NCBI RefSeq assembly: GCF_047663525.1
Contig: NC_092611.1
Location: forward strand, 905,001-969,000
Origin: Anas platyrhynchos
Taxonomy: Eukaryota; Chordata; Aves; Anseriformes; Anatidae
Direction of reading: 5' to 3'
Length of the DNA: 64,000 nt
In this document: positions 46,197 through 59,800 of the stretch, in pieces
Position numbering within the stretch: position 1 is the first letter of the stretch
Layout of the letters: each line of letters begins with the position of its first letter
The notes under the pieces: model-generated
The model's database searches: none
The model's input: only the letters and a program-made list of their open reading frames with translations
What the model was told of the DNA's origin: nothing
Program-made: the position numbers and the translations under genes

Positions 46197-47034
46197 CATA
46201 TATATTTCAGTACTTACTTACTTCTTTAAAGATACCTTAAATAGAATAGATACTTTAAGAAAGCTTACTTGTTCTTCCCCTTTCCTTGTTTTTAACGTTT
46301 GCTTTTCTAACCAATCCTTAATGTTACAACATGGGATTGATGCAGTACTCAGTCCTTAGAAGTTCTCAAAGCACATCAGTGATTTCTCTATTTCTCAACC
46401 TTTCCATCTTCATTGAGATCTCTCATCTGAATTTAGGTAGGAGGTGAAGAAGAACACTGCAAGCAGCTGAAGCCGTATCAGACACATGCTTCTGCTAGGA
46501 AGTCATTCCGAGTGATTCCACGGTGTACTTTAGACAGGTTTGCTCTGGTCCTCTGGACTCAGCATCCCCAAGGGATATTTCAAAGCTCTCGGAAGGACCC
46601 GTCATTATCTCTGACACTGCAGCCTCCAGTAGGAAGGGGTAGATATTCCTTGCCCTTGTGCAAAGGAACTACTCAGTTAGCTGTTTCTAACCCAAATCTC
46701 GTTGTTGTCTTCTATTGACAGACACCACCCGGCTAGCCAAGCTAAACCACTGAAAATGGAAGGAGTGGGACATCTTGCAAAGCCTGCTGCTGCTTCTAAG
46801 CAGAAGTGCGCTGTAGGTGGGGACACAGCAAGAGGAAACGTCCAGGCCACGGTGGAACTGCAGGGCACCTGTCTGAGCCACACAACGAAGTCAGCGATTC
46901 CCAGTTGGAGACTGTTGCTCGACCAGTGACACAGCAGCTGGAGCGCTTCTGGTTGCTGCTGATGGGTTCCCGTGAATCAGCCAGGGATAGGAGCTATGAG
47001 AACGACTGAAGCGATTTGAAGTTACCCGAAAGAA

Positions 47035-47820
47035 AGAAGAGAGGAGAGAAGAAGACAAGAGGGGAGGGAAGGGGAGGGAATAAAAGGAAGGGAGGGGAGG
47101 GGAGGGCAGGGGGAGGGTAGGATAGGATAGGATAGGATAGGATAGGATAGGATAGGATAGGATAGGATAGGATAGGATAGGATAGGATAGGATAGGATAG
47201 GATAGGATAATATAGGATAGGATAGGGTAGGGTAGGGTAGGGTAGGGTAGGGTAGGGTAGGGTAGGGTAGGGTAGGGTAGGGTAGGGTAGGGTAGGGTAG
47301 GGTAGGGTAGGGTAGCGTAGTGTAGCGTGTTAGAGGGGAGGGGAGCATAGGAGAGTATAGGGTAGTGTAGGGGATCGGAGTTTAGGGGAGTGTAGGGTAG
47401 GATACGGGAGGGGAGTGTAGGAGAGTGTAGGGGAGGGGGGCATAGGGTAATGTAGGGTAGTGTAGCGAACGGGAGTTTAGGGTAGGATAGGGGAGGGAAG
47501 TGTAGGAGTGTGTAGGGTAGTATAGGGGAGGGGAATGTAGCAGAGTATAGGGACAGGGAGCATAGGGGAGGGGGTGTAGGGGAGGGGAGGAGACGGGAGG
47601 GGAGGGGAGAGGATGGGGGGGAGGGGAGGTGAGGCAAAAGTGGGGAGAGGAGGCAAAAGAGGGTAGGGGAGGGGAGGGGAGGGGAGGGGAGGGGAGGCAA
47701 AAGAGGGGAGGGGAGGGGAGGGGAGGGGAGGGGAGGGGAGGGGAGGGGAGGGGAGGGGAGGGGAGGGGAGGGGAGGGGAGGGGAGGGGAGGGGAGGGGAG
47801 GGGAGGGGAGGGGAGGGGAG
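47035..47820 (+). repeat. Polypurine block, unit D
   Basis: This is the longest version. It has about 20 GGATA units with one AATATAGGAT break, about 18 GGGTA units (47,224-47,311) and a long terminal GGGGA run broken once by GGCAAAAGA at about 47,696. Confidence 0.95.
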
Positions 47821-48748
47821 TGCTACCATAAATAAAATTGCCAAATACATGTCATTTTGGATCTGGAGCCAAATCTTTGTGTACATGTCCTCTCCGTAGC
47901 CCCACGTGCTGACCACCCACCCGAATCTATCATACTGTTGGTCAGAAAGAACAGGGAGCATAGGGGAGGGCAGGGGAGTGGAGGGAAGGGAAAAGAGGGG
48001 ATGGGAGGGGTGGGGAGCGCTACCATCAATAAAATTGCCAAATACGATGAAGGAGCAACAGAGCCTGCAACCTCCAGTCCCCAACATCCTCCAACCACCC
48101 CCCACTGCTCCGTGGGAAATAGATAGAAGAATCAAGACTGAGGTTTAGCCTGGGATGGAGGTAGTGTGGCGAGGTGGTTTTCTGTTTGGTTGGTTGGTTG
48201 GTTGGTTTTAAAGTTTTTAAATTCTCACTGTCCTACTTTGTGATCAGTTGGCAATAAATTCAATTACTCTTCCCCAAGCCAAGTCTGTTTTGTCCATGAA
48301 GCCATCTTCCAGTCCTGAAATAAGAAAGGAAACAGACCTGCAAGCAACTGTTACACAAGTGCAGGAAGAGTGACAAAGGAGGGTTTTGAGGCATGAAGTT
48401 ACTGCAAGGATGCTCTGCTCTTTCCTCACTTCAGTATGAAAAGCACGGCACTAGTGGGTGGTCTGTGGTGGTAGTTGTTTTTTTGTCGTTTGTTTGTTTG
48501 TTTGTTGTTTTGTCAGCTCCACCCCACAGTATTTTGCTTGTTCTACTTGTTTTGGTGTGCCCCCATTCCCTCCCTCAAGGTAAAACATCCCTAGGGGCCA
48601 TAACTTGCTGTTAGCAAACAAGATCTTGCAAAAGAGTGAAGTTAACATGGCACCACCTGCACTGGTGTATAAATAGTTCAAATATTTTCCCTCACTTTCC
48701 TGTAACTTTCCTGTAAATTGCTGGTCAGGAGATAACAAGTGGAGAAAT

Positions 48749-50290
48749 TTAGGATAAGAGAGAGAAAGTTGTGTTTCCTATTGCCCTGGAGTTTCTGTTG
48801 GTCTGGCCACGGAAATGGAGTACTCAAAATCCTCAGGACACTCAGTTTATACCAGATTTATCCTAAAACTGCAGTATTTCTAGGCCCTTGGGATTCTTAT
48901 CAATTAAAACATACTTTTTCACGCACAGAAGATGCAAAAAAGTGCGTCTACTGCAGTATGCAGACAGAGCCAGTCCTGTCTCTTGATTCCTTCTGCCTTC
49001 TGCCTGAAGAGCAGCAGACAATCGAGTTCTTGTCTTCAGTAGCTACGGCCTTAACCAACTGTGCAGTCTGTCCATTCATACAAAGAGGAGGAAAAATAGC
49101 GTGGAATAACTCCTCTCCTTTGTGCTAACAGAGGAGGGTACAGCTTCCTCACTCCAACCCCACCGAGGCAAACCAGTCAGCAGTGCACGCCAGAGCCTCT
49201 GTCTCTTCCCCGTCTCATGATGTGCAGCTGGATCACTCTCCCTTCTATCCCCAGGATCGCTTTCAGCACAGTCACAGAAGGGTCAGACTCACAGCTTTAG
49301 GACCCATCAGAAGAGGCTTTCCCTCTTCTGCCACCACACCCCCTATACACATGCAATTTCACACATGCAAAGAGACACCATGGATTGGGGAGTTGCACAG
49401 AGAGGAGACCACACCCGTTTGCCTGCCTGCAGTTTGACACCAGTAGGGAGGTAATTCCCGTCAGGAGTTTCCATAGAGATGACAGAATATGGCCCTAGGG
49501 TCCTGCTGCTTCTTTCAGCCCTAATTCTTCAAATCCATAGGAACGGAAGAAACCTTCCCAGCCAAGTGCTGCATATCTTGAAGGCTGGAGAACCCACAGC
49601 CTTCTGCTTCATTTCATTTTAAAGATCAATCCCAATGTCACTCCCATAGAAGTAGTGGAAGCCATCTGGCTGGCTTGGCTTTCTCTCCAAAGAAGACCAA
49701 ATGAGAGTTGGTCCCAGGTGAGGATGAGCCCTGACAGTTCCTGCATTTTGGTTCTCCTGCAGCCCACAAAGCTCTCACTGCCTTGCCTGAATTTGAACCC
49801 CTTTGGAACCAAATCTACAGATTATCTCTGTAAATCCAAAACAGCACTTATTCACCATGTGAACAACAAATGCCTGGGATGGTTAACAGCACTTAGGTGC
49901 AAAAAAGAGCCCCCGCAGGAGCAGGCCCTGGGCCGCAGCTGCAGCCGTGGAGAGGAGCCCACGGGGAGCAGGGGCAGAGAGGGACCTTGGAGGAGGGAAC
50001 TGTATCCTCTTTTTTCATCGGTGCTGAGATTGAGGATCAGGATTTCGTGGTAGGAATTTGTTTAGATGAACCAATTTACCTCCATATGGGTTTTGTATGT
50101 TTGTTTCACCTTGTCTTGCAGGACCATCTTGGCTGGGTCTGCAGTGTTGTGCAAAAGTGAAGTTTTTCACAATAAAGAGCAGCTTTTTTTTCGGGGAAAA
50201 GGCTGAGGTGGCCTTCATCAGAGTCTTGTGACCTGAAAATGCAGAAAATGGGTGCATGGCTGGCTGGATGGGTGGGTGGGAGTTGGGAAT
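48749..50290. other. 1.5-kb stretch unique to the right edge of unit D
   Basis: It replaces the direct joint seen in A and B (GTGGAGAAAGGTTGTTGGG). A 129-codon frame is open at 48,739-49,128 (plus), but it starts inside unit sequence and has no recognisable domain. A short LTR fragment sits at 49,907-49,990. I see no convincing gene. Confidence 0.45.
49907..49990 (+). mobile_element. Short internally deleted LTR fragment
   Basis: About 80 bp of the G-rich LTR body (GAGCCCCCGCAGGAGCAGG, GGGCCGCAGCTGCAGC) is joined directly to the piece around CCACGGGGAGCAGGGGCAG, which lies about 230 bp further on in the intact LTRs. It sits in otherwise unrelated sequence at the right edge of unit D. Confidence 0.7.
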
Positions 50291-52430
50291 TCAGCCTTGG
50301 GATCAGAACTGGGACGTTGTTGGGATAGGAAATGATCAGTGGGATGGGAAGTGATGATGGGGATAGGAACTCATTGGGATGGGATAAATGGGTTTTATTT
50401 TTATTGCATTAAATCCACTTTATTGACTGTGTTGTACAGTATGGCGTTGTTTTATTACTATAAAATTATGATGATTATTATTTAATCTTATTAATTAAAC
50501 AATTTTTATACGTTATTATATTATAAATTATAGATATTAATATTGATTATATTGTTTTTATTCCTTTTCTACCCTATTAAACTCTCTTTATCCCAGTGCA
50601 CTGGTTTGGACTTTAGTTTTCCTTCCGAGTCGTTGTGGATTCACTCCGGATGGGGGGACATTAGTGAACGCCTGTGTGCTTCAGATCCAAGGTAACCTTT
50701 GCCCTCAACTCAAGATACATGTTTGCATCTATTGTCGTGAAACAATGTTAACAACAGCAACAAAAAGGTTCCCTACTTGCTAGCAGCATCCCTACGTTTG
50801 CTGGGGTCTGCTCTGTGCATTTTGAAGACCGTTCCATGCTATTCAGCCCCTTCAGGAGGAAATGGATGGTTCTAGGAAAATGCGTCTTGACCTGATGCAA
50901 AGCTGTGACTCAGCACCCTGCAGCCCCCGCAACCCCTGGCATTTTACCTGCAGCCCCTCCAACAACTCTGATGTTCCCTGCATCGACTTCAACCACTGCG
51001 CTGGGACCTGAGGCCCCTCAAACCCGTGTCACTCGCCCTGCAGCCCCTCCAGCCCCTGGCATGTTCCCTGCAGCACCTCGAGCCCCTGGCATGTTTCCTG
51101 CAGCCACTCCAAGCCTGGCACAGGCCCTACAGCTGGCTGCGGGGACTATCCAGAAATCTGCTCCAGAAATACAGTGATGGCAAGGAGCCCTCCACTTCAT
51201 TCTTCCTTTTTTTTCTAGCTGGAAGCATTCAGAGTTGTCAACGGAATTGGTTTGGAGGAGTAGGAAAGACAGAATTGCTGGGTTTCTGCTTTCTCCCAGA
51301 AACTATCAGACCACAACATGACAGTTGTCTTTCTTTTACGTTCTTTTACACCTGGATCTTTCTCACTTTTATGAGTGTGGGGTATTCCTTCTTTCTCCCT
51401 TTACCTTCCTCCCTCCCTCCCTTCCTCACTCCCTCCCTCCCTCCCTCCCTCCCTCCCTCCCTCCCTCCCTCCCTCCCTCCCTCCCTCCCTTCCTTCCTTC
51501 CTTCTTTCCTTCCTTCCTTCCCTCCTTTCGTTCTGTCTGTCTGTCTGTCTGTCTCTCTTTCTCTGTTTCTGTCCAGCACTGATTTTATGGCTACGTGTGC
51601 ATATCCACAGTGTACAGTTTTCTCCGTTCCGTTTCTTCCCTGAGTCTTGCCCCTCTTCCCTGCAACTGAACAGCATTGCCTTGATCAAGGAAGTGGCAAC
51701 ATGCGGCTTACACAGTAAACTGCTGAAATTACAGCTATAACCATGGAGCACAGCTGCCGATCAACACAAGACCACCAATCGCTCACATTTCTAAACTGCT
51801 CGTCACAATTCTTCCGTATGTAGGCTGTGATGCTGCTCATTTCTTAAGCACCCATCCATTTCTTCTCTTCCCAGACCCTCAAGGTGTCCTGGTCAAACCA
51901 CCTCCCTTCCTCTTGCCCCATCTGGCTCTCCCACCTTCCTTTTCCCTCAAGGCTCAACTTTTTTTTTTTTTTTTTCCAGCATAGGTGCTCCATAGAAGCT
52001 GCTGCTGCCCACCTCCGAGTTGACTAGGGCTGAACTACTGAAAAAGAAAAGAAAAGCTATAAATAAGAGTGAGAGATGGTGAATACCTAACCATCTCTTA
52101 AAAGCAGGAATTGAAGAGAATAAGTAATTGATAAATGGAGTTAAGATCGGAGGGAAAAATGTCCACTGTTGCAATCAATAGAGTTAAGAAGTTTTTCAAG
52201 TACATTAGGAACAAAAATTAGAGTAATGACACAGATCTGATACAGGATGGGTATTGCTTCAGTGAGAAATGATGGAAAAAAACACAACACAACACATGTG
52301 TATGTGTTGTTGGGTATTTGTAAAAAAAAAAAGAAACAAAAAAACAGGTTAATGAAAACTGCATGCTCAATTAGATGATTGTTTTGTTGTCATTGGTATG
52401 GAATTGTGGGCTTTACAACACAATATGTGT
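50291..52430 (+). repeat. Module, C-rich minisatellite and unit tail preceding the right ATG4A segment
   Basis: It corresponds to about 13,100-15,130 of unit A: decamer and U5-like module (50,310-50,765), C-rich minisatellite (50,913-51,165), a long CCCT/CCTT/CTGT tract (51,404-51,560) and the TATATA edge. Together with 28,081-29,350 it defines the same approach to an ATG4A segment. Confidence 0.75.
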
Positions 52431-53849
52431 TATATATATATATTATATATGTTTTATATATGTTTTATATATGTTTTAATAAAATAAGGAAATGATATTT
52501 TTTTTCTAGGTTTGTGGTTTCCAAACTGTAGTTAATAAACATTAAACAAGATGCAATAGGATCTCGTTAACTCTTTTGTTTGAAAAAACAGTGGCCCTGA
52601 TCGAGAGGTGCAAGTTAGAGGAGACAATATTCAGTATTTCTCTATGTTGTCATTTATTGGTGAAGATGAAAGTCTGCAGTTCATGTTCATTACACTAGCA
52701 TGACAACATGACCACAAGGGGGACTGTCTGGTAGTGAAAAGGAACTTCAGCATGGATTAAAAATCTTTGCCTTTCTTTATTCTGAACTGTTTTTCTCTTG
52801 GCTGCTAGAGAGAGATTCTCTGCCTTAGAAATAAAACTGCCCAGGCTGTTCTGATAAACCTGTAGGGTTAAGGCACTTCTACCAAAACAGATTTCAAAAG
52901 GCAAGAAGTCAAAAAGCAACAATTCAGTAATCTGTGTACGCTTCTATATTAAGTTTTAAGATAACCTGGTTTATATTTAGTTCACACAAATTAACCAAAC
53001 ATAGCATCATACAACCTAAGAAAAGCTTAAGAAATTTATTAGATGCACAGATAAAGTGCTGTAACAGAGAAACTTGTGTAAATCTATTCTAAAATAAATA
53101 AGGTACAGTTAAACCACCTTTGACTCGTTTTAACTCGGAAAGAAATAACCTAAGTTTTAATCATTTGAATTTTAAGGTCAAGGTGAAATATACCATAACT
53201 ATAACAGTGGTTGTGATCTGTATCAACTATTTGAGGCTCCTGTTCCTCTTGAGGTCTCCCAGAAACAGGAAGGCTATTGCAAAATGTATCCATTAGACAT
53301 AGTTCCTTTTACAGAAACATTTTTGTAATAAAGTCTGGTTGCTCAAATACATGTTAAAATATTTAACAAGGAAACAATTTTCTCCTGATCCAGTCCATCT
53401 TTTAAACAAGACGATGTATTTTTGCTATGACGCAGCCCACAGGAGGGAACAGAAGTAAACATCCTCCTTAACTGAAGACTGTTTTGCTTGAAGAACTAAA
53501 CTATTGCATTATTATATGAGAGCAAGAAATATCCATTTGGGTTATCCCTTTCTCCAAACATGGTGCCCAGTGATACATGTATTTTTGCCTTAATCTCAAA
53601 GGCCCGTTTGTCTCCAGGTAAGGTACGTTAAAAAGAGATTCCCTTTAAGCATCTTATCACAAGATCTCTTACTGCCTTTCCATCCGGGGAAGCTTGTGTG
53701 TTAAACTGCCCTTGGAGTTTTGGATGCTACTAGATTTCTGTGCTCTGTTATCCATAATTTCAGGCACTTCGGGGCTAACATGGCTGTTTAAGTCAATGCA
53801 ATAATATTACCAATATATTCAACACTCAGAAGAGTCACCACAGTTTCCT

Positions 53850-56800
53850 TCACACACTCAGGATTTCAAATTCTTCTTCCAATTCAAATAGCTTGTCAGT
53901 AGATTCAATGAGTTCTGTAAAAAAAGATAAAGAAAAAAATGCTTCTAAAGACATGCCTGATTTTGTTCACTTAAAAAAACAACTTTGAAAGACGCATTCC
54001 AGAAAAGTACTTTGTAAGAGTGAAAAAAAAAAATCTGTGCTAGCAATTGTATGGCTTGTTTGGATACATGCCTGCTATATATTGCTTGACACTCACAAAG
54101 GATAGTTATTCTACCTGTGATTATTCTTTTATTTGCTAACGAGGAACATAACATTGCACAATTAGGCTTTTAATCGGTGCCTTACCTGCTCCTGTGGTTG
54201 TCACTTCTGGTTTTGTTGGAGGTATGAAAGGAGGCCAGTGTGGCGGGTGCTTCTGGACCAGCTCAAACATCCGTAGACTCTGCTGCTTTAGAATCTCCTG
54301 AGGACAGAATGCTTTCATTTTAAAAGCTGGCTCGGGAGACGCTTCAAACACAAAACGTGTCTGCTTAATTGAAAGTGTTTTTTAATTACGCATGTCCATC
54401 AGGAAAATAAAGTCTTTATACAGACATACTGTGAAATCCAAGCACCATGGTCTCTGTAATACATCCCTAGTTAAAACACATCTGGAAGACAGATCTCTTG
54501 AACTGTACTACAAATTATCAGTCTTATCATCTTTTGATATCAGCTTTGATATCTGCAAACCTGTAATTTTGTTGACATGTAGCAAGCACACTAGGAATGT
54601 ACAATATTTTCTGCTTTTTAAAAGAAAGTTGCTTGCATAGAACTCTCCTCAAGTTTTCTGTTGATCAATAGCACAAAAGACAGATCTATCAGCTCCTCCA
54701 AACGGGAAAAAAAAAAAAAAAAACGCATCAGATTTTGAAGGACAGGTTTTGGTCAGGAAAAAAGGTGTTCCTGAAGCCAAACGCTATTCCTCTTCAAAGA
54801 GAAGTTACCTTCTGTCCTGTATTTCAGTTATTTACAAACTGTTTTCCTTAGATGATTTTTTTTTTTTTTAAATAAATGCCCTTAGAGGTTGATGGTACTT
54901 TACATTCAGACGTCTGGTGCTTAGCTTAACAGCTGCATGCAGAAACATCCTCAAGTCTGTTTCCTGTGGCAGCCAGCACCTTCTGTTCTCCCTAGATCAG
55001 CAGGAGCTAGAGGCCTGCAGCACTTACAGAATCAGATCTTTAAGATAGCAGGGACTAACAGTCATAATTAGAACACGCAATCTATTATGTCAAACAATAA
55101 AAAAGGATCAGGAAGCAAATCATTGATACATCACTACAATATGGCAGTTAAACCTTAGTCATTTAGTGAGAATTAGAAGTTAAAAGCAAGTGTCACCCAG
55201 TAACACCTTCAAGTGTGGATGTTTACACCCATTTTCCAACTGGCAGGGTTTGTGGCTGGTAAAGTGCTGAACAATTTCCAATTAGCAATTCAGTAGTATT
55301 GCCTTACCCTGATGCTTTAATGCATTCTTCTCCATGGCTCATACAATTTGTATACAAAGGAAAATGCAAAGGAAAATTTTACAAAAAACAGACAATAAAA
55401 ACCAGACTTTATAAAGAACAAATCGAGATGCTAAGTTCCCACTCTTACCTTTTGTACAAGACTACACCGGTTATCAAAATCACATTCTTCTTTGCAAAAG
55501 AAGCCCTTAGGGGAAAAAACAAACACACAGAGTTTTACCTTTGCAGATGGTAGGTATGTGGTACCAGCAGGTAAGGCGGTTTGACCTCTGATACAGTAAT
55601 GCCCTGTACGATCAGTAGATATAAGACTCCAAATATGTGGCAGCTCTAGGGAGAGAACCCACGGGGAGAACAAGGCCCTGCAAACCCCTAACGAAATAGT
55701 CAAGCAAAAAATAGCAGCAGCTCCTGTGTGCTCCTCCATGGAGCGCCACCCAGTTCCTACAGTCCAGGTATCAGCAGAAGCTGAAAACTTGTAGATGATG
55801 GACCACCTAAGGAACATTTCCATTCTGGTATCTATACTGAAAATATTTGCTCTTCATTATGATTTTGTCTGTCTCGTTGCATCATGCCACATTTTGCACA
55901 CTTACGTAGTTAAGTATTAAAACAAAACAAAACAAAAAAACTTTCTAAAAAGCAGCAGTATTAAAAAACAGGTATGTGAATGAATGACAGATACCGGTAT
56001 CTTTACAGATTGTTTAAAGCTTTAGAAACACATCCCACTGGTGACAACTGCCAATCACCCAATCACAGGATACTGGCATGGGATCAGATCCAATTTTTTC
56101 AAATACCACAGTACCCCCATGACATTTTGGGTGAATTACAAATAATACATTTGTATTTGTAATTTGGGGTGAAATACAATAATTCCACTTAAACATTTTC
56201 AACTTATGATAGAAAGTAAGTTTAAGTAACTTGTCTAGAGGTGACCAAACATAAAGTAGTGATAGAATAAAACACGTTAACCTGTTTCAGTTCCTTGCTC
56301 TGACCATTATAATGCCTCTTGAAAGAAGTAAAAGCTGCTCAGTAAAGAAAACAAAGCGAGCTCCCTACAGTACAGACAGCTCCCCACTTGCCCTAAGATT
56401 CTCCATGTAGTTATGTACAAACTACTATGTGTTGATCACAGAAGACAGCTTTGTGATCTTGGTTCTGTTCAAGGAGATGCATTGCTGCCCTTACCAATGT
56501 AGAGAGACATTACTTTGAGATAAAGTACATGCATTCCAGATTTCCTGACACTTACTAAAGCTACTGAAGGGTCCAAATTCATGATCTTCATTCTATGTGG
56601 GGCTTCCTGGCAGTGGAAACTCTCATCGTCAACCGTGCCATTTTCTTCTGAATCTACAAAGCTTTGAGTGGTGTGAGGGTCCAGATAGATCAGCTCATTG
56701 CCCGGATGGGTAAAAGCCGTATGTTAAAAATAAGCAAGTGACATTAATAAGCACTTGGTCCAGAACTGTAAAATAGAAATTAGATTGCCATTGCAGTCAG

Positions 56801-59800
56801 TATAATCTAGACTTTCCAGCTAGGGATTCTTTAAGAGAATCGGAAGGTTTAGACACAGCGTTTCCCACAGGGTATTTAGTATAACTTCCTATTGTCACCT
56901 ATTACTGTAATTTTTTGGGTGGTTATGTTCTATCTTTGTCGCATACTTTTATTTTTCCATGTGAGATCCAGTACTTTTTTTTTTTTTTTTTTTAAATCTC
57001 AAGTGTTGTAAACACTAACATTTGACAGATTAAAAGGTACAGGATGTTCACAGATGCAATCTGTAATCCCATTAGGCATTCATTCAGAAATTGGAACAAA
57101 AAAGCCTAACTAAAACAGGTTAGGTTTTACAAAAGGACAAAATAGGGTTGCAAAATTTTGGCCCAAAGTGGGGTGAAATCTGAAGGAATGCATTTTAAAT
57201 TAATTAGAGCAATACTTAATAACAGAAGGTATGCAAAAGGTGAAAAAGATACTGCTATCAGAAACAGTTTTGAAATACAAGAAAATAAAAGTGACATTTG
57301 ACCAATACACTTGTCAAATGCTATCAGCTATTCTCAGTATGTTGCTCTTGTTGATGTCATCACTTATTTTTACACCTAGCTTTGCTGTTAACTTTCTGCT
57401 CCTGTTAAGGATCATCTCATACTGTTTCTAAACTCTTTTAGATATGCTTCTTCATTTATTTTATTCTATTCTCATCTTTCTTTACTTCTAGAGGTTCACG
57501 CTTAGACCCCTTACTATTTCCCCTTCAAAAAATGTTCTCTTTTGATCATCTGCACATTTGGAATAAGTTTCTTTTTTCCTTACCTAAAAATCCTATGAAA
57601 TAATAGGCATTCTTTGGTTTCCCTCCTAATGCTCCCAAAGACTGTGGCATCTTAAAGCATTCCTAGGAGTTCAAAAGGAATAAAGGAAATTGTCATTCAT
57701 TTCTTTACTGACATCACAGATACCCAAACTTATTTGACAGTAACGAGCAATGAATTGAAAGAAAACCTTACTTTAAATGCATCAATATATACGGGATTTA
57801 TGTGATTTATCCCTAGTCGTAGAGGTATAATAAGCAAGAGGGCTTTCCAGCCTGTGCAGAGGCCTCCTGCCTTCTTGCTTCGGCCAAGAGCACTTCTGTG
57901 CAAATGTGCACTGCTGTGGGACGCGCTGCTGCTCTGAGGAGGGGACCAGCACATTTTTTCTGCGGGAATAAAACTAGAAATCAGTCAACGCACAGAGGAA
58001 CACAAAGCAGATCTTCCTCTCAGTAGTGAATTAAGCTAGTTTGCCAGGGATCTTTATAGGGCACCCAAGACAAAACGAGCCGGGCATGGCAATTACAGCT
58101 ATTTAGTAGAAGTAATTCTAGCAGACAGTATGTGCTGGAACGTCCAAGTGAGACGTTAGATCAATGATTGGGGGATGACAATTTAAGACTGCAGTGACAT
58201 GTCCTATTAATGTTATTAATAGTGTCAAGCTTTGCCTATAAAACGCCAGAGAAATGAAATGGCAGCAATGATGACAGTAGAAATTCTTCAAGGAGCTCTT
58301 CACATCCAGTGATGTGAGCACGAAGTTGGCATCAGGGATCAAAAAAACACAACTGAGTTTGTATGTCCTTCTTCCCTCTTCTTACCCTTGCAAGACAAAC
58401 CCATGGCCCCCCAAGTATTTGTTCATGTTTAGATACATGCTGGCAAATGGAGTCAAATCAGAAACTGTTACCAGAAAACTGATGAGGTGTCACTTACTGA
58501 TGTCGTCAATGACCACCGTATTGCCCATAGATACATAAACTGCTAATGAATTCCATTCATCAAATAAAGCAAGCTTCCTAGAAAACATTAAGGTACTAAT
58601 TAATATAAACTAGTTGGATCAAAAGGGTAGCTTTACACTCAGAACCATTTATTTTTTTTTTTTTCTTAAGAAAAAACATCCTTTCTGCATTTTTTAAAGT
58701 CTCCATGTAAGAAAAAGAAAACTTTAAACATTAAATGTTTAATATCTTTAGAAAAATAGGTACTGAGTGGTACCAGGAAAAACATATGCGCTGCACCATG
58801 TGCAAACTGTTTTGTCTTACTGCTAAGTGCAGTGACAGTAACAGTTCAACTACATCAAGTTTATTACTTTTTATTGCACTCGACAGTCTCTGCACTGGGT
58901 TCTTGCCCAATTGTGTCTTTTCTCATCTGGAAAAGAAAAAAATTCCTATGCCAGTTTTGCAGATTACTTTTTGCTTAAGAAATTCCACTGAATTCAGTGG
59001 AATTACTTCTGCCTGAGCCTGCGTGCACAGCAGAAATGGGGCGTTAAAAGCTAAATCAGCTAAGGGTTTGGGGCACCAAAACTTCAGTGGGAGACAGCAG
59101 CACACAGTTTTATGTCCACTTCTGCAAAATCCAAACCTTTGGGGAAGGGAGCTACACTCTTAAGCTGCACTGGCAGAATTAGCTGTTTCAAATAAGCCAG
59201 AAAGAAATGGGGGTGAGCGTTTCACCATGAAAAACTTGGCCATGAAAGATCTGGAGTCCAGGGCATGCTTCAGCTCCCCTCCCTCTTCAGATCATGTGCC
59301 TGTTCCAGGGTGTCAAAGACTTGCTGCTGAGCTCGCAGGACCTGTAGCCTAGCCCCTGCCTGAGGTAAGACACCTCCACGTACCCCTGGAGAACTGAGCA
59401 GCCTCAGTTCCTTTCAGTGTGGCTCCCAGACTATGAGGAGCTGCCCATCTTTATCCAGTAGCCTTGCTGGCAGAACTGCTGCTCAGAAAGGGAGGAATTG
59501 CAGCTCAGTTCCCTCCTCAGCCGAGATGGCTTCTCTCTGATGTTTCACACCACCACTCCGACCTACACGGTGGCACTCTCGACCTGCCAGAGCTGTGCCA
59601 CTGTGCAGAAAGGAATATACGTCTGTGGTGTGACTGGTGAGGGCATGCAGACGGCATAGCAGGAGACTTTCCTGCAGTTTCTTCTCCTCAGGCTCTTCCT
59701 TTATTAAAATTTAGAGGTCACCCATTCCCAACTCAGTACCTGCACACCGAGCTTTGGCATGACATTCCATGCTGCACTTGTAAATAGATGGCAAGTACAT

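Larger units (their letters stand above)
43126..46753 (+). pseudogene. Same unrecognised decayed gene, unit D, with an extra frameshift
   Basis: The blocks are at 43,126-43,254, 43,881-43,960, 45,036-45,197, 45,584-45,704, 46,437-46,638 and 46,722-46,753. The third block has one extra base (GTTGTGG for GTTTGG, at about 45,088), which shifts frame. The donor after the fifth block is GTAGAT rather than GTAAAT. This copy has decayed further than A or B. Confidence 0.4.
41394..48748 (+). repeat. Amplified unit D, partial
   Basis: The copy starts inside the unit at the point matching about 5,827 of unit A and ends at about 48,748, just before the module that follows in A and B. It is more diverged than A from B. 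It shares with unit E a 9-bp insertion (GGCAAGGGT, at 41,813) and an AATCCAG for GGCCAG change in the LTR. Confidence 0.88.

Noticed and set aside
48739-49128. 129-codon plus-strand frame as a gene
   Set aside because: It starts at the edge of unit D, continues into window-unique sequence, has no recognisable domain, and the matching position in A and B is not coding.
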